A DNA stretch of 64,000 bases from Trileptium ribeirensis. Lineage: Eukaryota > Nematoda > Enoplea > Enoplida > Thoracostomopsidae. Under the pieces are notes generated by a model, which worked only from the letters and a program-made list of their open reading frames with translations, ran no database searches and was not told the DNA's origin. Both the position numbers and the translations under genes were made by a program. The stretch's first letter is position 1. Each line of letters starts with the position of its first letter. The DNA lies in the NCBI GenBank assembly GCA_030248225.1, contig JASANE010011637.1:16243-80242 (forward strand), in the 5' to 3' direction. This document shows, piece after piece, positions 12,301 through 25,500 of the stretch.

Positions 12301-12839
12301 TGTTTAAACCACCCTGTTGTCGACAGTGTGCCTCACAATGTGTGGTGTACATAAGTTCCAAACGTAGGAGACATTATAAAGTGAACACCGCATAAAATGA
12401 TATATAAATAGCTGAAAATGTATTTTTAATATATTTTGCACAATATTAAAAGTTTGAGCTATTTGTATCGAAATTGACACATTCAGTTTTTCTGAAAATG
12501 GCCAAAACACATATTAATACTCACACAATACGATATGCATGTTTTATTTACAGTATCAAGTATAATGAACATTGGAACTGCGACACTGAAATGACGTTAT
12601 TGTTGTGGTTGGTTTAAAAATAACATGATCGCAGAGAACACTGTCGGGGTCGAACAGCAAATGTCGAACAACAGTTAACTGCTGACGATAAGAACGGAGC
12701 TCCGAAACTGTGCTGGTATCATAGGTGCAGCTATGGAGTTATTCTTCAATAGGTATTGGACTCAGCCATTTGCAAGCCGTAATGACCTTCATCCTGAGGC
12801 CGCTCACATTATCCCGCAATATTGCATTTACTGCACCGC
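6345..12839. other. Gene-free stretch with weak open frames
   Basis: No recognisable protein or RNA gene. The best frame is 8455-8847 on the plus strand (130 codons, true ATG), with no family I recognise and an ordinary length for chance in this DNA. Repetitive pieces include 11025-11110 (shared with 53325-53402) and 11683-11760, whose diverged partner is at 21725-21800. Confidence 0.5.
11025..11110 (+). repeat. Dispersed repeat with CTTAGG motifs, copy 1
   Basis: Shares with 53325-53402 the string of motifs cgactta, tctcatataa or gctcatataa, and ggcttaggcttagtatatc, then gag. The internal CTTAGG words make it partly self-similar. Confidence 0.7.
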
Positions 12840-13440
12840 AGGTGAGACTGACATAATATTTTGTGTTGCGTCAGACAAATGATTGTCGAAACGTTTGAAA
12901 GCGTACCCAAGGGCGATGAGACTAGCTATTGCAGTCATTGTATAAGATGTCCAAAAAGAAACTCCTCAAAGTCAAACCGCAGGTGAGACTGACAAAATAT
13001 TTTGTCATGCCTCAAACAAAACGCATGATTGTCGAAATGTTTGAAAGTGTACCCAACGCCGCTGAGACTAGCTATTGCACTCATTGTATAAGATGTCCAA
13101 AAAGAAATGCCTCAAGGTAAAACCGCAGGTGAGGCTGACAAAATATTTTGTCATACCTCAAACAAAACGCATGATTGTCGAAATGTTTGAAAGTGTACCC
13201 AACGGCGCTGAGACTAGCTATTGCAGTCATTATATAAGATGTCCCAAAAGAAACGCCTCAAAGTCAAACCGAAGTTGAGACTGACAAAATATTTTATCAT
13301 GCCTCAAACAAAACGCATGATTGTCGAAATGTTTGAAAGTGTACCCAACGGCGCTGAGACTAGTTATTGCAGTACTTGTATAGGATGTCCCAAAGGAAAC
13401 CCCTCAAACTCAAATCGCAGGTGAGACTGACATAATATAT
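12840..13440 (+). repeat. 146-bp tandem repeat, about 4 copies
   Basis: The phrase aggtgagactgac (or close variants) starts at 12840, 12981, 13127, 13273 and 13419, spacing 141 then 146, 146 and 146. Each unit contains gattgtcgaaatgtttgaaa and a CCAAA/CCCAAA block. The unit is not a multiple of three, so the similar peptides (MPQTKRMIVEMFESVPN) fall in successively shifted frames. It lies just upstream of a transposase remnant and may derive from it. Confidence 0.85.
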
Positions 13441-13639
13441 TTACAACCCTCATACTTTCAGTAATTCTAACGGAACATATTATAAATATCAGAGTGTAAA
13501 AAATGTCTGAATTACTTGACTTAAGTTGACTGAACGGAAAACTGCAGTAAGACTGTATTCAGTTAACCAGCGTAGTGCGACTATGGACGTGGCATTCACC
13601 TTCACAGTCCCCATATCATAAAACTATTTCTTCAATACA

Positions 13640-14640
13640 TAAAAGTTTTGATTCTAACAGGATCCGTAGCTGACTTGCCCCGAACAGGAAGACCACCGAT
13701 ATGATGATGCTGCGTAGCCGATATTACGTATCATTTTGCCAATACTCCGGCCAAGGCAAATTACCGTTGTGGTGTTGAAACCGGCATCAGAAAATCAACT
13801 GTTTTCCAAATTGTTAAAAGTCTGGGTCGAAAACTTTTTAGACCGATGAATTGATGCTCTGGGTGAGCATGATTTTGATCTCATGGTCGAATTTTTTGCA
13901 AAAAAGCTGATGAAATCATATGCTTTGAAGAAAACAATTTTAAACTAAACGGCCAGGTTAACCGACATAGTTGTGTTTACTGTCACTAAGAATAACCTTA
14001 TAGCACTATCGGGCACCATTTTAATGCGCTGGACTGATAGTATGGTTAGGCATGTGGTCTGGCGTATTTTTGGGGCGTTCTTTTTCGATGGTACTGTGAA
14101 TGCACACAACTATTTAATGATGCTGCGAAATGAATTTTATTGTAATATTCATCAGTTACGAAATATTGATTGGCTTCACTTTATTCAGGATGGCGCGCCT
14201 TCTCATTTTTGATGGACGTACGCCGGAACTGTAAATGCAGACAACTATCTAGTGATGTTGCGAAATGAATTTTATTGTAATATTCAGCAGTTACTAAATA
14301 TTGACTAGCTTCGTTTTATGCAGGATGGCGCGCCTCCTCATTTTGTAATGGCTATGCGCAGTTGGTTGCAGCAAATCTTCCTGGGTCATTACCTAGGGCG
14401 CCGAGGCCCCGTGGAATGACCTGCTTGCTCTCTTGATCTAAATCCACCTAACTTTTTTCTGTTGGAAACAATGAAGGAGAATGTATACAAATGCAAACCC
14501 CAAATCCTGTTGTGCCTGAAAAAGGCTACATCGGAAGAGAACTCTCTTCTGAAGCTTGATATGGTTCAAAAAATTTGCCAAAGTGTGCGTTTTCGGCTGG
14601 AAGAATGCACTGATCTTGGAGGCACCCAAAGTCGCACTTA
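13640..14640 (+). pseudogene. Tc1/mariner-type (DDE, IS630-like) transposase remnant
   Basis: Pieces in several frames match the usual order of this superfamily: a proline/arginine-rich turn (SVADLPRTGRPP) near 13665, FKLNGQVNRHSCVY near 13940, FFFDGTVNAHNYLMMLRNEF near 14080, FIQDGAPSHF near 14180 (the QDGAP block around the second catalytic Asp), and NPPNFFLLE near 14445 (third catalytic block). Many stops and frameshifts make it inactive. The FDGTVNA to DGAPPHF segment is present twice with 135-bp spacing (14094 and 14229). No terminal inverted repeats were found with confidence. Confidence 0.75.
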
Positions 14641-14929
14641 GGCTAATTCTTAGTCATCAAAAACCTAAGTTGTATGTGAGAGTACATGCATGCCAAAATG
14701 CTTTTAGATATGTATATTATTTGGTTTCCATGGTCACTTTAACGCTCGGGCGTTACTTATGAAATAGCCTGTACAATGCGAGTCAGCGGAACAATAAAAT
14801 TGTCAGACTTTAACGACAAATACACTAGGAATTTGTTTGAGCATATTGAGAAGATCCTCGCCGATAGCACCGAATCCGTCAAGAAAAAAGCTCAATTTGC
14901 GTTGAGTACACCAGTGTAATATCTGGCAG

Positions 14930-15260
14930 TGACACAAAGCATGCCGAAGATTTTGATACCATCAAAAACAACATAATTTCTTACTATGATGACTGTCAGG
15001 AAAAATTTACGACTAGTTTACGGAAAGTTCTCAATGAACAATGACTAAGTGATAAAAAGCCATAAACTCTGAGAGAATTGATGCTTTTAGCCCCAAGGAA
15101 CGAAACTCTTGTCAGTATGCGCTTCCTGAAATTAATGCCTGATACTTCGAGGTCTGTATTAGCATCACTTCACAGAGTTTCTCTCGATAAATTAGCAGAA
15201 AAGACTGAAAAACCATCGAACAAATTCCAAAAATGTTTACATTTTCCATATTCCATGTTT
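14930..15260 (+). pseudogene. Ty3/gypsy gag-like remnant
   Basis: Frame fragments at 15078-15281 include FLKLMPDTSRSVLASLHRVS followed by LDKLAEKTEK. This pattern is typical of the end of Ty3/gypsy capsid domains: a short helix, then LDKLAE. The upstream segment encodes a shifted DRKP-like stretch (SDKKP). Stops interrupt it. This is an old fragment, not a functional gene. Confidence 0.55.
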
Positions 15261-15784
15261 AATGCTGCACACCATATGTAACTACAACAAATGTTGTGGT
15301 GCGGCAACCTTTGTTTTTGTTACACATTTCGTGCAACTTTAAACATTGCAAGCTACGTAACATAAAAAGAAATGTTCGCTGCAGGCGTAATTCAGAAAAC
15401 TAATCAGTTGGACGAAGTTTGTAGTAACCGATAATGTTGTCGGTACAATGTAACGACATGTGCAGTCTAACGAGCACTGCGGTATTCGCGTAACCGTGTG
15501 CAGTGGGTGCACACATCTTAATGTGAACCATGCATAATCCTTCGGCTAATTTCGAAATATTAGTGCACTCCATTCTACAAGACTTGCGCTTGCAAATGCC
15601 TTTAAAGATAACATTCTAGCGGCAAGAACTGACACAGAATAACATAAATAACTTTTACAAAAATTTTGGAAAATGAAATAAACTTTTGCAAATAAATAAA
15701 AATTGTTTACAAATCTAACATGAAAAATGCCAATATTACTGCAATTCTGTATTGTTTTATTACAATATAACTTTCCGCTTCAGC

Positions 15785-16230
15785 ACTAGACGTCTTTGAG
15801 GTGGCAAACACTGTGAAAACCTTAAGAAGATTTCTGAATATGGCTACTTTCTATCATCGATTCGTTCCTAATTTCTCAGCCGTAGCAACTCCGTTAACCG
15901 ACCTAACAAAAACGTAAAGGTAACCTCCGATAAACTGTTAAAGCTTTCTCAAAATGCAACCTTAACATTCAAGAGACTAAAAGAATCTCTCAAAAGCAGC
16001 GCATGACTATGCTTCCCAAGTGCAAATGCTCAAGCTGTTTTGACCACAATGGCCTCGGCTGTTGCAGGTGGTGGTTTGCTAAGTGAATTTGTGAACCAAT
16101 GTTAAGTCATGCGCGAAACGTTAATGTACTTTTCTGCAAAATTTTAACACTTCAACTGGCTTTTCGGTGTGAAATTTGAAATCGTTTAGATCATAACCCT
16201 TAATTCAACGTCCTTAGCAAGAGCTAAATA
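15785..16230 (+). pseudogene. Ty3/gypsy pol remnant (RT end to RNase H)
   Basis: Around 15820-15920 the translation gives TLRRFLNMATFYHRFVPNFS followed by AVATPLTDLTKT, the classic motif at the RT/RNase H connection of Ty3/gypsy elements. Around 16010-16090 it gives SANAQAVLTTMASAVAGGGL, the start of RNase H with a damaged TTDAS block. Frameshifts and stops are present. Together with 14930-15260 it marks one decayed element in plus orientation; no LTRs could be delimited. Confidence 0.75.
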
Positions 16231-19200
16231 GGAAAATCCCCACCTCAATAAAAATTCTAAACTAAACAACATTGCCAATACTCATGACTCCCTACATTGA
16301 AAAGGACGGGCCTCCCCCGTCCACCCTAGAGTGCAAAAACTCCACCTCCTACAGTGGAAAACGTGCTACTCTGGAGTGAAATCGTGGCGACTGTACTGCA
16401 ACAGCATTACACAGACAACCATGAAGGCTAGGAGACATATACATAGAGAATCATACAACAAAAACACACAACACAGTTGGTCCATCATCACCGCTAGAGT
16501 GGCCATTCCCCGAAAATTTCCCGGGAGAAGCAACTATCGTTGCTTCATGTATTTGTACAAACAGTTTTCAACATTGACACGAACAGAAAATTTGCCTTTT
16601 CGGAGCGCTTACTAGGAAAAGTAAGCACTCCTCCTGACGCTGCTAATACATCGACATCACCCAATCCTCTGTAGTTAAAGCAAATACTCTCCGGCCCGTG
16701 CAGTAAAAGAAAACACGCCCCATTCCCGGGCGAGCCCTTACAGTGAAAACACATTCCCCACTGGGAAAAATCTGTTCCCTCCCCGTAGTGAACAACGGAC
16801 CTTCGATCCATTGTATTGGGAAATTGTGGCGGTGCTACTGCAAAAGAGACGCACAAGCAGAAACATCAGGCAAAACTAGGCCACTTTCGTCCAATTTCAT
16901 ACTTGGTGACTCTCCCACGTTTTAGACGGTGGCCAGGGTCGGTGGAGGGGGATATCTTCTCACGAGAGGCAGGGGTTACAAAAATTATAATGTATGCAAA
17001 GCTTTCGTATGCATCCACCGCATGAATGATGGACGAATGCCTGCACTGTAAGCCTAAGGCCGACAACTAGCGACGTCACACCCCAAGATGAAACGCGTAA
17101 GGTTAAATAATACACTAAAGTTTAGAGCTCGACGAAATCTCAAACCTTTCTTCAACAGACTATTGTTGCAAGCAATTCAACTTAAAACAAATGCGATTAA
17201 TTTATCAGGATTTATCAAGATTTGCTAATTGACCAGTCATCTAGTGGTTTTTTACTATAAGAAGCATAAAAATCAGATAATTGTATTGATTTTTACAAAA
17301 AAATCAACCCGTTTCCGTTTTAAGCCAAAATTTTGAATTTCAAAAAAACGAAAGAGTGTTGTCAAATATACTGGGTCTCTACTGTTTGAAAGGAAGTCTG
17401 CTCTGCCGCAAGACAACGTCACCAATAAATATAAAGTGTCCTGTTAAGATTTAAAATGACCCTATTGAAGCGCATAAAAAACTTGGTTTAAAAAATGAAG
17501 GCCACAGGGCAGATACGGACCCGCATTGGCACAAAGCGGTGGTTTCTGTGTTAGTATTATTCTAAAGCAGTAATCACAAATGGGAAAACAGTGTTGTTTC
17601 CTAGACCTAGGTATTCATAAAATTTTTATCGATAGGATATAGAGAACATAGTTTTAATTCCACTTCACTCATTAAAATGAGCAAATTACAGCGAGGCATG
17701 TCGTGTTTTGGAAAATTCTCTAATAAAAAATGAAATAACAGAATGAATAAAGAACCGCGTGTTAGCTGTATTCGGTGTTTTACATTTAACTCCACGTGCT
17801 AGCTTAGACCTCAAAATGTAATGCTTTTTACAGAGTCTCTATCATGTGGACACTTGAACAAAACAGCTGCAGTAGACTCGCTTTGTTGAATTTAAATTAG
17901 ATCACATAGCTAGGAAAACAAGGTTAAAAAGATTTAAACAATGTTTTAACACATCCGAAATATTCAACAGTTAATTGTAGAATTTGAACAGACTTATGGG
18001 CAAATACATTTTTGTTGCACAAACTATGTTTCCTCGATATTTAGATTTTATTTTCTGTACTGAGTTAGTAAAATTTAGGTGCGTATATTTGGGCTACTCC
18101 TCTGTTCAGTCAGTTGACGATTTCAAAATCTAGATAGAATATATCTACATTTTCTCTTGTGTCTTTATGCTGTCTCCACAATGCTGTATCCACATTTACT
18201 GCAGCAGGAGATTAATTTTTGTTTGCGGTCATTAGTTTACGAATTACTATTGCAATTTATTGTTCATCTTCAATTACATCGCATCCATAGATCGAGTGTC
18301 TAAAGTCATTAGATCACAGTGGTAAGTATTTGACACTTAAGCAAAATCTTGCAAAATCTGTTCTCAAAAATCTTAATATTATATTAGACTTCATACAAGT
18401 ACCTGAACATAACCACGTATATATTATGATTGCGATTATTAATTACGGTTTTAGTATTTTATTTTTATATAATGTTCGAGTGTGTATACATATACTGCTC
18501 AGGTAAGGAAAAGCGTTGTGTTTGCGCTGCTCTAATCATTTCCGACTTAAATTTTGGTAAATTTTGACTTGGATAGAGACTTTTTAATTTTTTGGTCGCT
18601 TAAGATCCCTACTTCAGGATTTATGTTGTAACCCCTGTCAGAGATATGAGATCGAAAAATAGGCACCGCGATACTCCAATTGTGAGATAAAACTTTTTTG
18701 TTATGAATTTTGTGAATCTAGCGGGTTTCGATCTATGAGCCAAAGTTTAAAAAATACCGCAGAAATGTTAAATTTTTAAAAATGTGACAACGTAATTTTT
18801 TTTACTTGTTGGGGGTACACGAATCGCTTATACTAGTATTTAATCCATTAAACACGTTAGTTCTATTGTTACAAACATCGGTATAATTTTAACCATACGC
18901 TGCATTTCTTTACTGGTCGAGCTTCATTTCTTTACAGTTCGATCTACAAGTCAGTCTCCTGATTGCTGGAGAAAATCCTCGCCGTGGAAAAATAATCAAG
19001 CTGCCACAACACTCAATAAACCGAATCTGCTGCGATGGTACGATATGTACGATATGATCATGCAAGCACTAGGGATTACAACTTAAAAAAGTGATTTTAA
19101 GGTTTTTAAGCGATTTTTAGTTCTTCAAAGCTTCTTTAATTTTATAGGACAAATCTTTCAACTGGAAGCGTCAATTTGTTCTTGAAAACAAAAACCGAAC

Positions 19201-22200
19201 GCTGAAACATACTAAAACAAAACAGGTATTTCACTCGATTTAAAATCTGAAAATTGAAGGTAAATGGTCAATTTTCCACGGTATTTTCCACAAAGAAGAG
19301 TTAAAAATTCTGACACAATCGATTGTATTCATTTAAGCTATTTGCAAAAAATAAGGCTTCAGTCCTAAACCATAATTGATGCTGATCTAGCTGGTGGTAA
19401 CATATAAATATCATGGCTTTAAAGAGAAGGAGATGATCGACCTATTTATTGAAACCTGCTAAAATATCGTAAAAACGACACAAAGTATTTGCTACACATT
19501 GGAATTTTTCAATATGGCTAGACGAATTATGGATAAAAATAGCAACACAAATAATCTTACTTCAAGAAAACCAGAAACCCGTAAGATAACAAAAAAGTCT
19601 GTTTTAAATAAAACTAAAATCTAAACTTTCGAGCTTTACGAAAACTGGAAAACGATTGCGAATATGCCTGGATTTACTGTACAAAATCAGATCTGAAGGA
19701 TTCTAAATGATCAAGACATATAAATTGCGCACTTGCACTTTATATGACTGATGCGAGTTTAAACTAAAAGACTGTTAAAAATGAAAAACAAAAGCATTTT
19801 CAAAACGTGACTGAAAACCGCTATTGGTGCGAGGTAAGTTTTTCCGCTAGTTAAAATTTCTGTTTTATTGTTTGAACGCCATATTTATAAGAGATATCAC
19901 TTAAATTCTTTTTGCATTAGATTCGCCTTATCGTGTTTGGTCAGAATCATTTTTAATAATATCATAACGAATCATATTGCAAAATTCATCACTTAAGACG
20001 TTTTTGCTCTATACCATCGATATATATAAAACTTATGCATATTAATACCTATTACTGAGGGGAAGTTTTTGCTGAACAAAGCCCATGCTATTCAGAATCG
20101 GTTTTGAAACTGCCAGTTTCGCCGCTATTATCATTCGCCACACTGCAACTTGAATATGCATTGTAAAAAATTTTATGTACGAAGGATGTACGACTGTAAA
20201 ATGCGAGTTCTGAATTTCGCTTACTATAGCCTAGTTAGGTGTTTGACAATACGTTTACACTAGTAAAAAATCCGCGAACACTGCATATAACAAGTGATTT
20301 GATGAATACTCACAAACATGTAAAGTAGGATATGAACATTGTACGAATTAACATTCCGGTTTCGCTAAACTGTTGCTAACGGTGGCACAATTGAGAACGA
20401 TAATTTTCGCCTGATTCAGTTAATAATCTTGACAGAAGACTATCTCGGTGTACATACGTGAAATTTTACTCTCGCACAAAGATTTTAGGAAGCCATCACA
20501 TAGATTGCTTCAAACTATATTTTACAATGAAGTGTTGCTTCGCAGCTGCCACAAAAGGTTTTTTAATATTAATTATTAATACCAGAAAACAGGCAAAAAC
20601 AAGGCTCGAAAATACGTCTTTTAAAATCCTGGTGAGTGCTAAATTTATGCAAACCAGAACGTTAATTTAAGTGTTTTGGCGTACGTTTTATACTATTTGT
20701 TCTGACCAAAGAGTTTAAAGCAGAACACAATTCTAAGATAGTTTGCGTCAAGAAATGACGGAAAAGCGCCAAACGCTTTGCCTAAAAATTTACTATTTTG
20801 ATAAAAACAAAAATTGCAGAAGCATGAGTACCATTTAGCAGTCTTAATCATAGACGTAAAAGTAGCAACAAACAAATCTCGAAACGCTTATGTTGCCTAC
20901 AACTTTGGTAGTGGCAGTCATCGAACTTTAGTATATTGCTGCGTGATATTGCAATACAATAAGTGTGTATAATACAGAATCATATGCCAAACCGTGATTC
21001 GTAAAAGTGTTCACATAGTTTACAAACCTAGCTTTTTCGGTGAATTGTGCATACTAATTTTTAAGAAGAATAAAATTAACATGACATTATTCGCTGAACA
21101 ACTTGTCTATTCACAGAATATTTGTATCAAATCAATTTCGTAACCTTCAATAACACATTTCTTTTATCAGACATCAAGCACCAACCGCCTCGCCGTAACA
21201 TCTCTTTGTCACCTTTATAAGTGCAAAAACTGATAATGAATTAAATAGAATTAAAAACCAAGATGTTTCAGTGTGGGCGCAACGTAACCTGACTACATGA
21301 GTGAGAAAGAAATCATAACTCAAACTTAAGACCTTTTGGTTGACTAATCCGATAAAGACAACAGGATATGAGCGCCTCAGTCGGCGACTTCCATAGTCCT
21401 TTAAAAATTTAACTTTAAAATCTTGAAGCAATGTTAAATCACAAAGGAAAAGCAAAAACCAACCTCAGATAGCTTTATATCCAATTATGTAATAAAATTG
21501 CCAATAAAAAAATCAGATTCTCAGAACGTAACGCCTATGTAATAAAATATTCAATGTATAAACCGCCACAAAATATGAATTCGAAACGAATAGAAATTGA
21601 TTTGAACCGTCGGCATTAACACTTTTAGCTTAAACATAGACAAAAGTTGTAAGACTCAACTAGAGAACTGTCATGTCCTAGCGGCAAAAGAGTACATTGT
21701 ATTATCTTCTTTTCAATAAAGCTGTAGATTTGATGCAAAAATTGAGTATTTTCTCGAGGTTTGTGCACTAAAAGACCCAACAGAAGTTGGTAATACTGCT
21801 TTGCTTGGGCAAAATCAGGAGCGCTGAACTATAGGGCAGGGAGCTGTCAGGCGCTGTCTGCGGGATTTTCAAGAGTGAGTGTTCGCTTACCCTGTAGTTC
21901 CTTCACGTTTTGGAAGAAAATTCCCTTCTAAGCAAGTTTCCTGACTTAACGATTGACACAGCACTCATTGCCTAACTTTGTTTGCAAAATAGATTTTGAG
22001 CAAAATGACAAATCTTAAAAAATTTCATCGTTCTAGTTATGTAACTGGGAATTGACCTCTTGGTGTTAACATGCATTTTGGGCGTGGACTAATAAAGCAC
22101 AGGTACAGTTGCCACTCCCAAGCCCCCCACACCCCAAAAAAATGATCGTTCCCGCACCTATGGGAAAATTTATTCACTCGCATTAGATTTATAAATTTAT

Positions 22201-22261
22201 AACGCTGCCGAGGGTTGTATTTTTAAATTTAACTACAACCTACTAAATATCCATTACTTAC
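16231..22261. other. Mostly featureless stretch; GC-richer island at 16310-16930
   Basis: 16310-16930 is less AT-rich than its surroundings and contains loosely repeated words (cagtgaaaac, cagtggaaaac, ccattcccc), but its frames match nothing I recognise. 18640-18830 is a diverged copy of 62930-63100. 21725-21800 resembles 11683-11760. Part of the region must be downstream intron or sequence of the minus-strand DEG/ENaC gene, but no further exon was recognisable. Confidence 0.5.
18640..18830 (+). repeat. Dispersed repeat shared with 62930-63100
   Basis: Shared ordered words: gatatgagatcg/gatctcgatat, ctatgagcYaaRgttt, aaaaaatac, gttaaattt, then ttttttt.cttgtt. The copies are old and diverged. 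Confidence 0.6.
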
Positions 22262-22546
22262 AATTGCAGCAATCTCAGGCACTTTTGCAGCCATTTCGCT
22301 TTTGATTGCATTTAAACTGCACACGGTAATCGCTGGAAACGGGAGCGTCTGGCCTTCGATATCGTATTTTACAGTTGTTGGATAGGTCATATACAAACGG
22401 TACATTCGACGCGTTTCAAAGATCACCAGGGACATCAGGATGACGAACAGAATGGGCCAAAACATTCGCTTTGGCCACGGATGGCGTTTGTTGAAAGCTA
22501 ATACTATTCCGTGAACCGATGTTTCACGAAACGAGAATATTTCCAT
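22262..22546 (-). CDS. DEG/ENaC (pickpocket-like) sodium channel, first coding exon
   Basis: The exon encodes 95 residues from ATG at 22546 to a consensus GTAAGT donor at 22261-22256, ending in phase 0. DEG/ENaC/ASIC subunits form trimeric cation channels in the plasma membrane. Diagnostic N-terminal features in order: FRETSVHGI with the conserved His-Gly gating motif (residues about 6-14), RHPWPKR, a hydrophobic first transmembrane helix (about residues 30-45), a Tyr-rich segment (MYRLYMTYP) and the family block LPFPAITVCSLN. An in-frame TAA upstream and an AAAC ATG context support this start. The cysteine-rich ectodomain and second transmembrane exons would lie to the left, but I could not find them within reach, so the next intron is long or the later exons are elsewhere. 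Confidence 0.85.
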
Positions 22547-25500
22547 GTTTAGAATGTGTTCGTATTATTAATTATATAAATGCTAAATAATCCCTGTGTT
22601 GCCAACACGGCCTAAACACCCAGAGCAGGCACTAGTGCGCTTTAAATATCAATCATTGGTTAGACATGCCTAATTTGGGGCTATAATTTTGTTCATAATA
22701 TTTAAGTGAGGCAAAGTAAATAGATCTGAAGTAACCACAGTTTGTCATCGACTTATTAGCGTTTAGTAACCACTAGTGAAGCCATAAAAACCGTGATTTC
22801 TTTAAGTTACATGTTAAATAATGGTACTTAAACTTTGTTGCGTGTATTGTGAAAACTATTATAAACTACTGTATGTGAAAACATACACTGCAAAATTATG
22901 ATCAACGTCAGATATTTAGGAAAATCTGTTGTTAAAAACCTTTTCATGAGTTAAAGTAAGACCTAAGTTGTTTTTGCCTATCGTTTATTCAGATTTAAAA
23001 GTGGTGTGAAGTGAATCCGTACAGTCATAGTTTGCAACACAGTTTTTCATTTGTTTTTTGGTTAAGCAGTTATATGCTATAGGAGTTTTCAATAGTACAA
23101 TGGTCGCTAAAGCATTGTTGTAATGGTTTGGAGTACAGCAACAATTTCTTTTGTAAATTTCCTTACAGTCAACGCCAAAGAGAGTATAGTTGGCGCACGC
23201 GCATCTCCGTGAACGGCGGTATTAAAGTGAAACAGCGCTAAATAGTGGACCATTACGATAATGGCTGAATATTGGATCTAGCTGGGTGGGAAAACGTTCG
23301 AAAATATAAGAAAAAGCGTACAGCAGACGCGCCATTTTTTACACAATTAAAGATTATTCCAGTCCATATAAACATCAGGGCATATAACATAACACGCAAA
23401 TGAACTAACAAGTTTACTGCTAAGTATGTAAATTAAACGTAAAATATCAAGAAGAATACGTAAAAAAACTAGATGCTGCGCTGAAACCGTTGGGTTGTTA
23501 CCATTAATCTAATTTTCTTCAATAAGATTACTTTAATACTTTTATGCGAACGGCAACAAAACTGTCGGGTAGCATTAATGATGTCACCCTGCATCATATA
23601 GCTAGCGTAGTGTAACTGTCAACATATGACCCAAATGGCATTTGCATTCTGTGATAACATAACGGGTCTTTTAGACTATTTAGATTTTAGACTGCCCAGA
23701 AATTGTTAGTTTTAAAGAATCAGCAGCTGAACTCAGCTCGCCGAGACTGTTACAAATCGCCATTAGAACTAATGACAAAGTTTTTCCGATTTTTATATTC
23801 CATTGTTTGAGCTTTATCGAATCGTGTCAAAATCAGCTGAATTCTTGAGTTAACAGGTTAGAGTGGAATTAGCATTTTGCATAAATTGTTGTAGCTGCGT
23901 ACCACATGAAAAATTGGAATTAGCACTTGAAAGAACTGGTAAAGAACAATTGAACACAGGAAAGAATAACTTTGGCATAATTCAATTCAGTTCGTCAATG
24001 CGGTTTATGCGTGTATTTTTCGGAATCAATATCTACTATTACCTAGCGTAAACCCATCGGTACTAAAGCTCATAATCTGTCCAAATATCTCATGCACTTT
24101 GAAAAATAAAGTCAGAATAAATTCAAACATTTATCTCTGGCTAACTGAAGACAATGTAAAAGGGGCGGTCGAATCAGGTCGCTAAAACTAAGGCGTTTAT
24201 GAATAGATAAAGACTATATATTGACACGAACGCTGCGTCAAACATGTTTCCAGAAAACAAGGAACAATTGAATAGAAGAGGAATTCCAAAAATATATCCG
24301 CGTAAAACATGTTGGCTGGCGAAACTTAGTTTTTCGGCATCTGCGAACTCTTAGACCGATGCGCAATGCACTGCAACCCCAACACATTCAAACAGCGCCC
24401 GTTATGAAAATATAGAATATGAATTGTTCACAAAATATAGCTATTTTAGAAAAGAACAACCGTTATTGTGCAAAGAAACCTCGCAAGCTGGACCTGTCAA
24501 CCCTCTACGACTAATCACACAACAAACTAAAATCACAATTGCTTAACCTTTCAAATAAATTATGTCATTGTTGTAATATAACATTTAAATGAGCGATTTA
24601 TCTGACTGATTTGTGTAATCGCTGAATAATTGTGGAAATCGCAAAGGTAAAATCAAATGTAGCAGAAATATTTTTAGCGCATTGTGGTCACGTTTCTACA
24701 GTTTATATTGCAGCAAAGGTTTTAAACTTACATATGTGTACATCGACGCATGTTTGTGCTCAAATATACCATGACATTAAATATAATAATATATCATCAA
24801 TTATAGTTGCTAAGAGACTAGTAAATGCTGTTATGAATGGTGTCCCAACATCAAGGACAACTTCTCTAAAATACTTTTACAACACATGCTCATACGCGGA
24901 ATGGTGGGAATACCCATTTGAGGCTGGCACCAAGCTAGGGTTAGGGGGACACCGATCTGCATGGAACGTAGTCCACCACCCCTGCCAAAAGCGCGTGGAA
25001 AATTTGGCACAAATAATCAAAAATTTGTAAAAATTGGTAAAAAGATGGGGAAATAGGCACAACCGGGAAAATTAACCAAAATAAAAAAATTTCGAATACC
25101 AAAATGTTCGAAAATTTATTTCCGACGACAACTTACCTTCTACCGACCGGCTGATCCCCATCGGGAGGGCAAAACATGCCCTGCTCCAAAGAACTCCTAT
25201 CACCCTGGGACCTCGGATCTCGGACATGTATGACTTACATTGTGATTACATATCTCGTTTAACCGTACATAAAATAAGAACATATATCGCTTAACCGTAA
25301 AAAATAAAATTTGATATTTTAGATGCAAAATGGTATGGCAACTAAATTTATTGCAATTAGTTAAACTGGTTTCGAACCTCAAAACGGATCAGCGATTTGT
25401 TGAAAATGAATTTATCGATGCGGAATGATATTATGTATAATGTTGAATCCGCCAACTGATAATGTGATTTTAATTATGGGACGACAAGCAGCATGCCACC

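Noticed and set aside
12840..13440. CRISPR-like spaced repeats
   Set aside because: The whole 146-bp unit is repeated, with no unique spacers, and the DNA is eukaryotic.
16331..17066. Overlapping frames in the GC-richer island
   Set aside because: Frames overlap on both strands with no known motif; probably repeat-derived.
24632..25030. 132-codon frame
   Set aside because: No recognisable domain; its second half runs into a G/C-run repeat-like block.
25360..25385. GGTTTCGAACCTC resembling a tRNA T-arm
   Set aside because: No matching A-box, anticodon arm or acceptor pairing could be built upstream.
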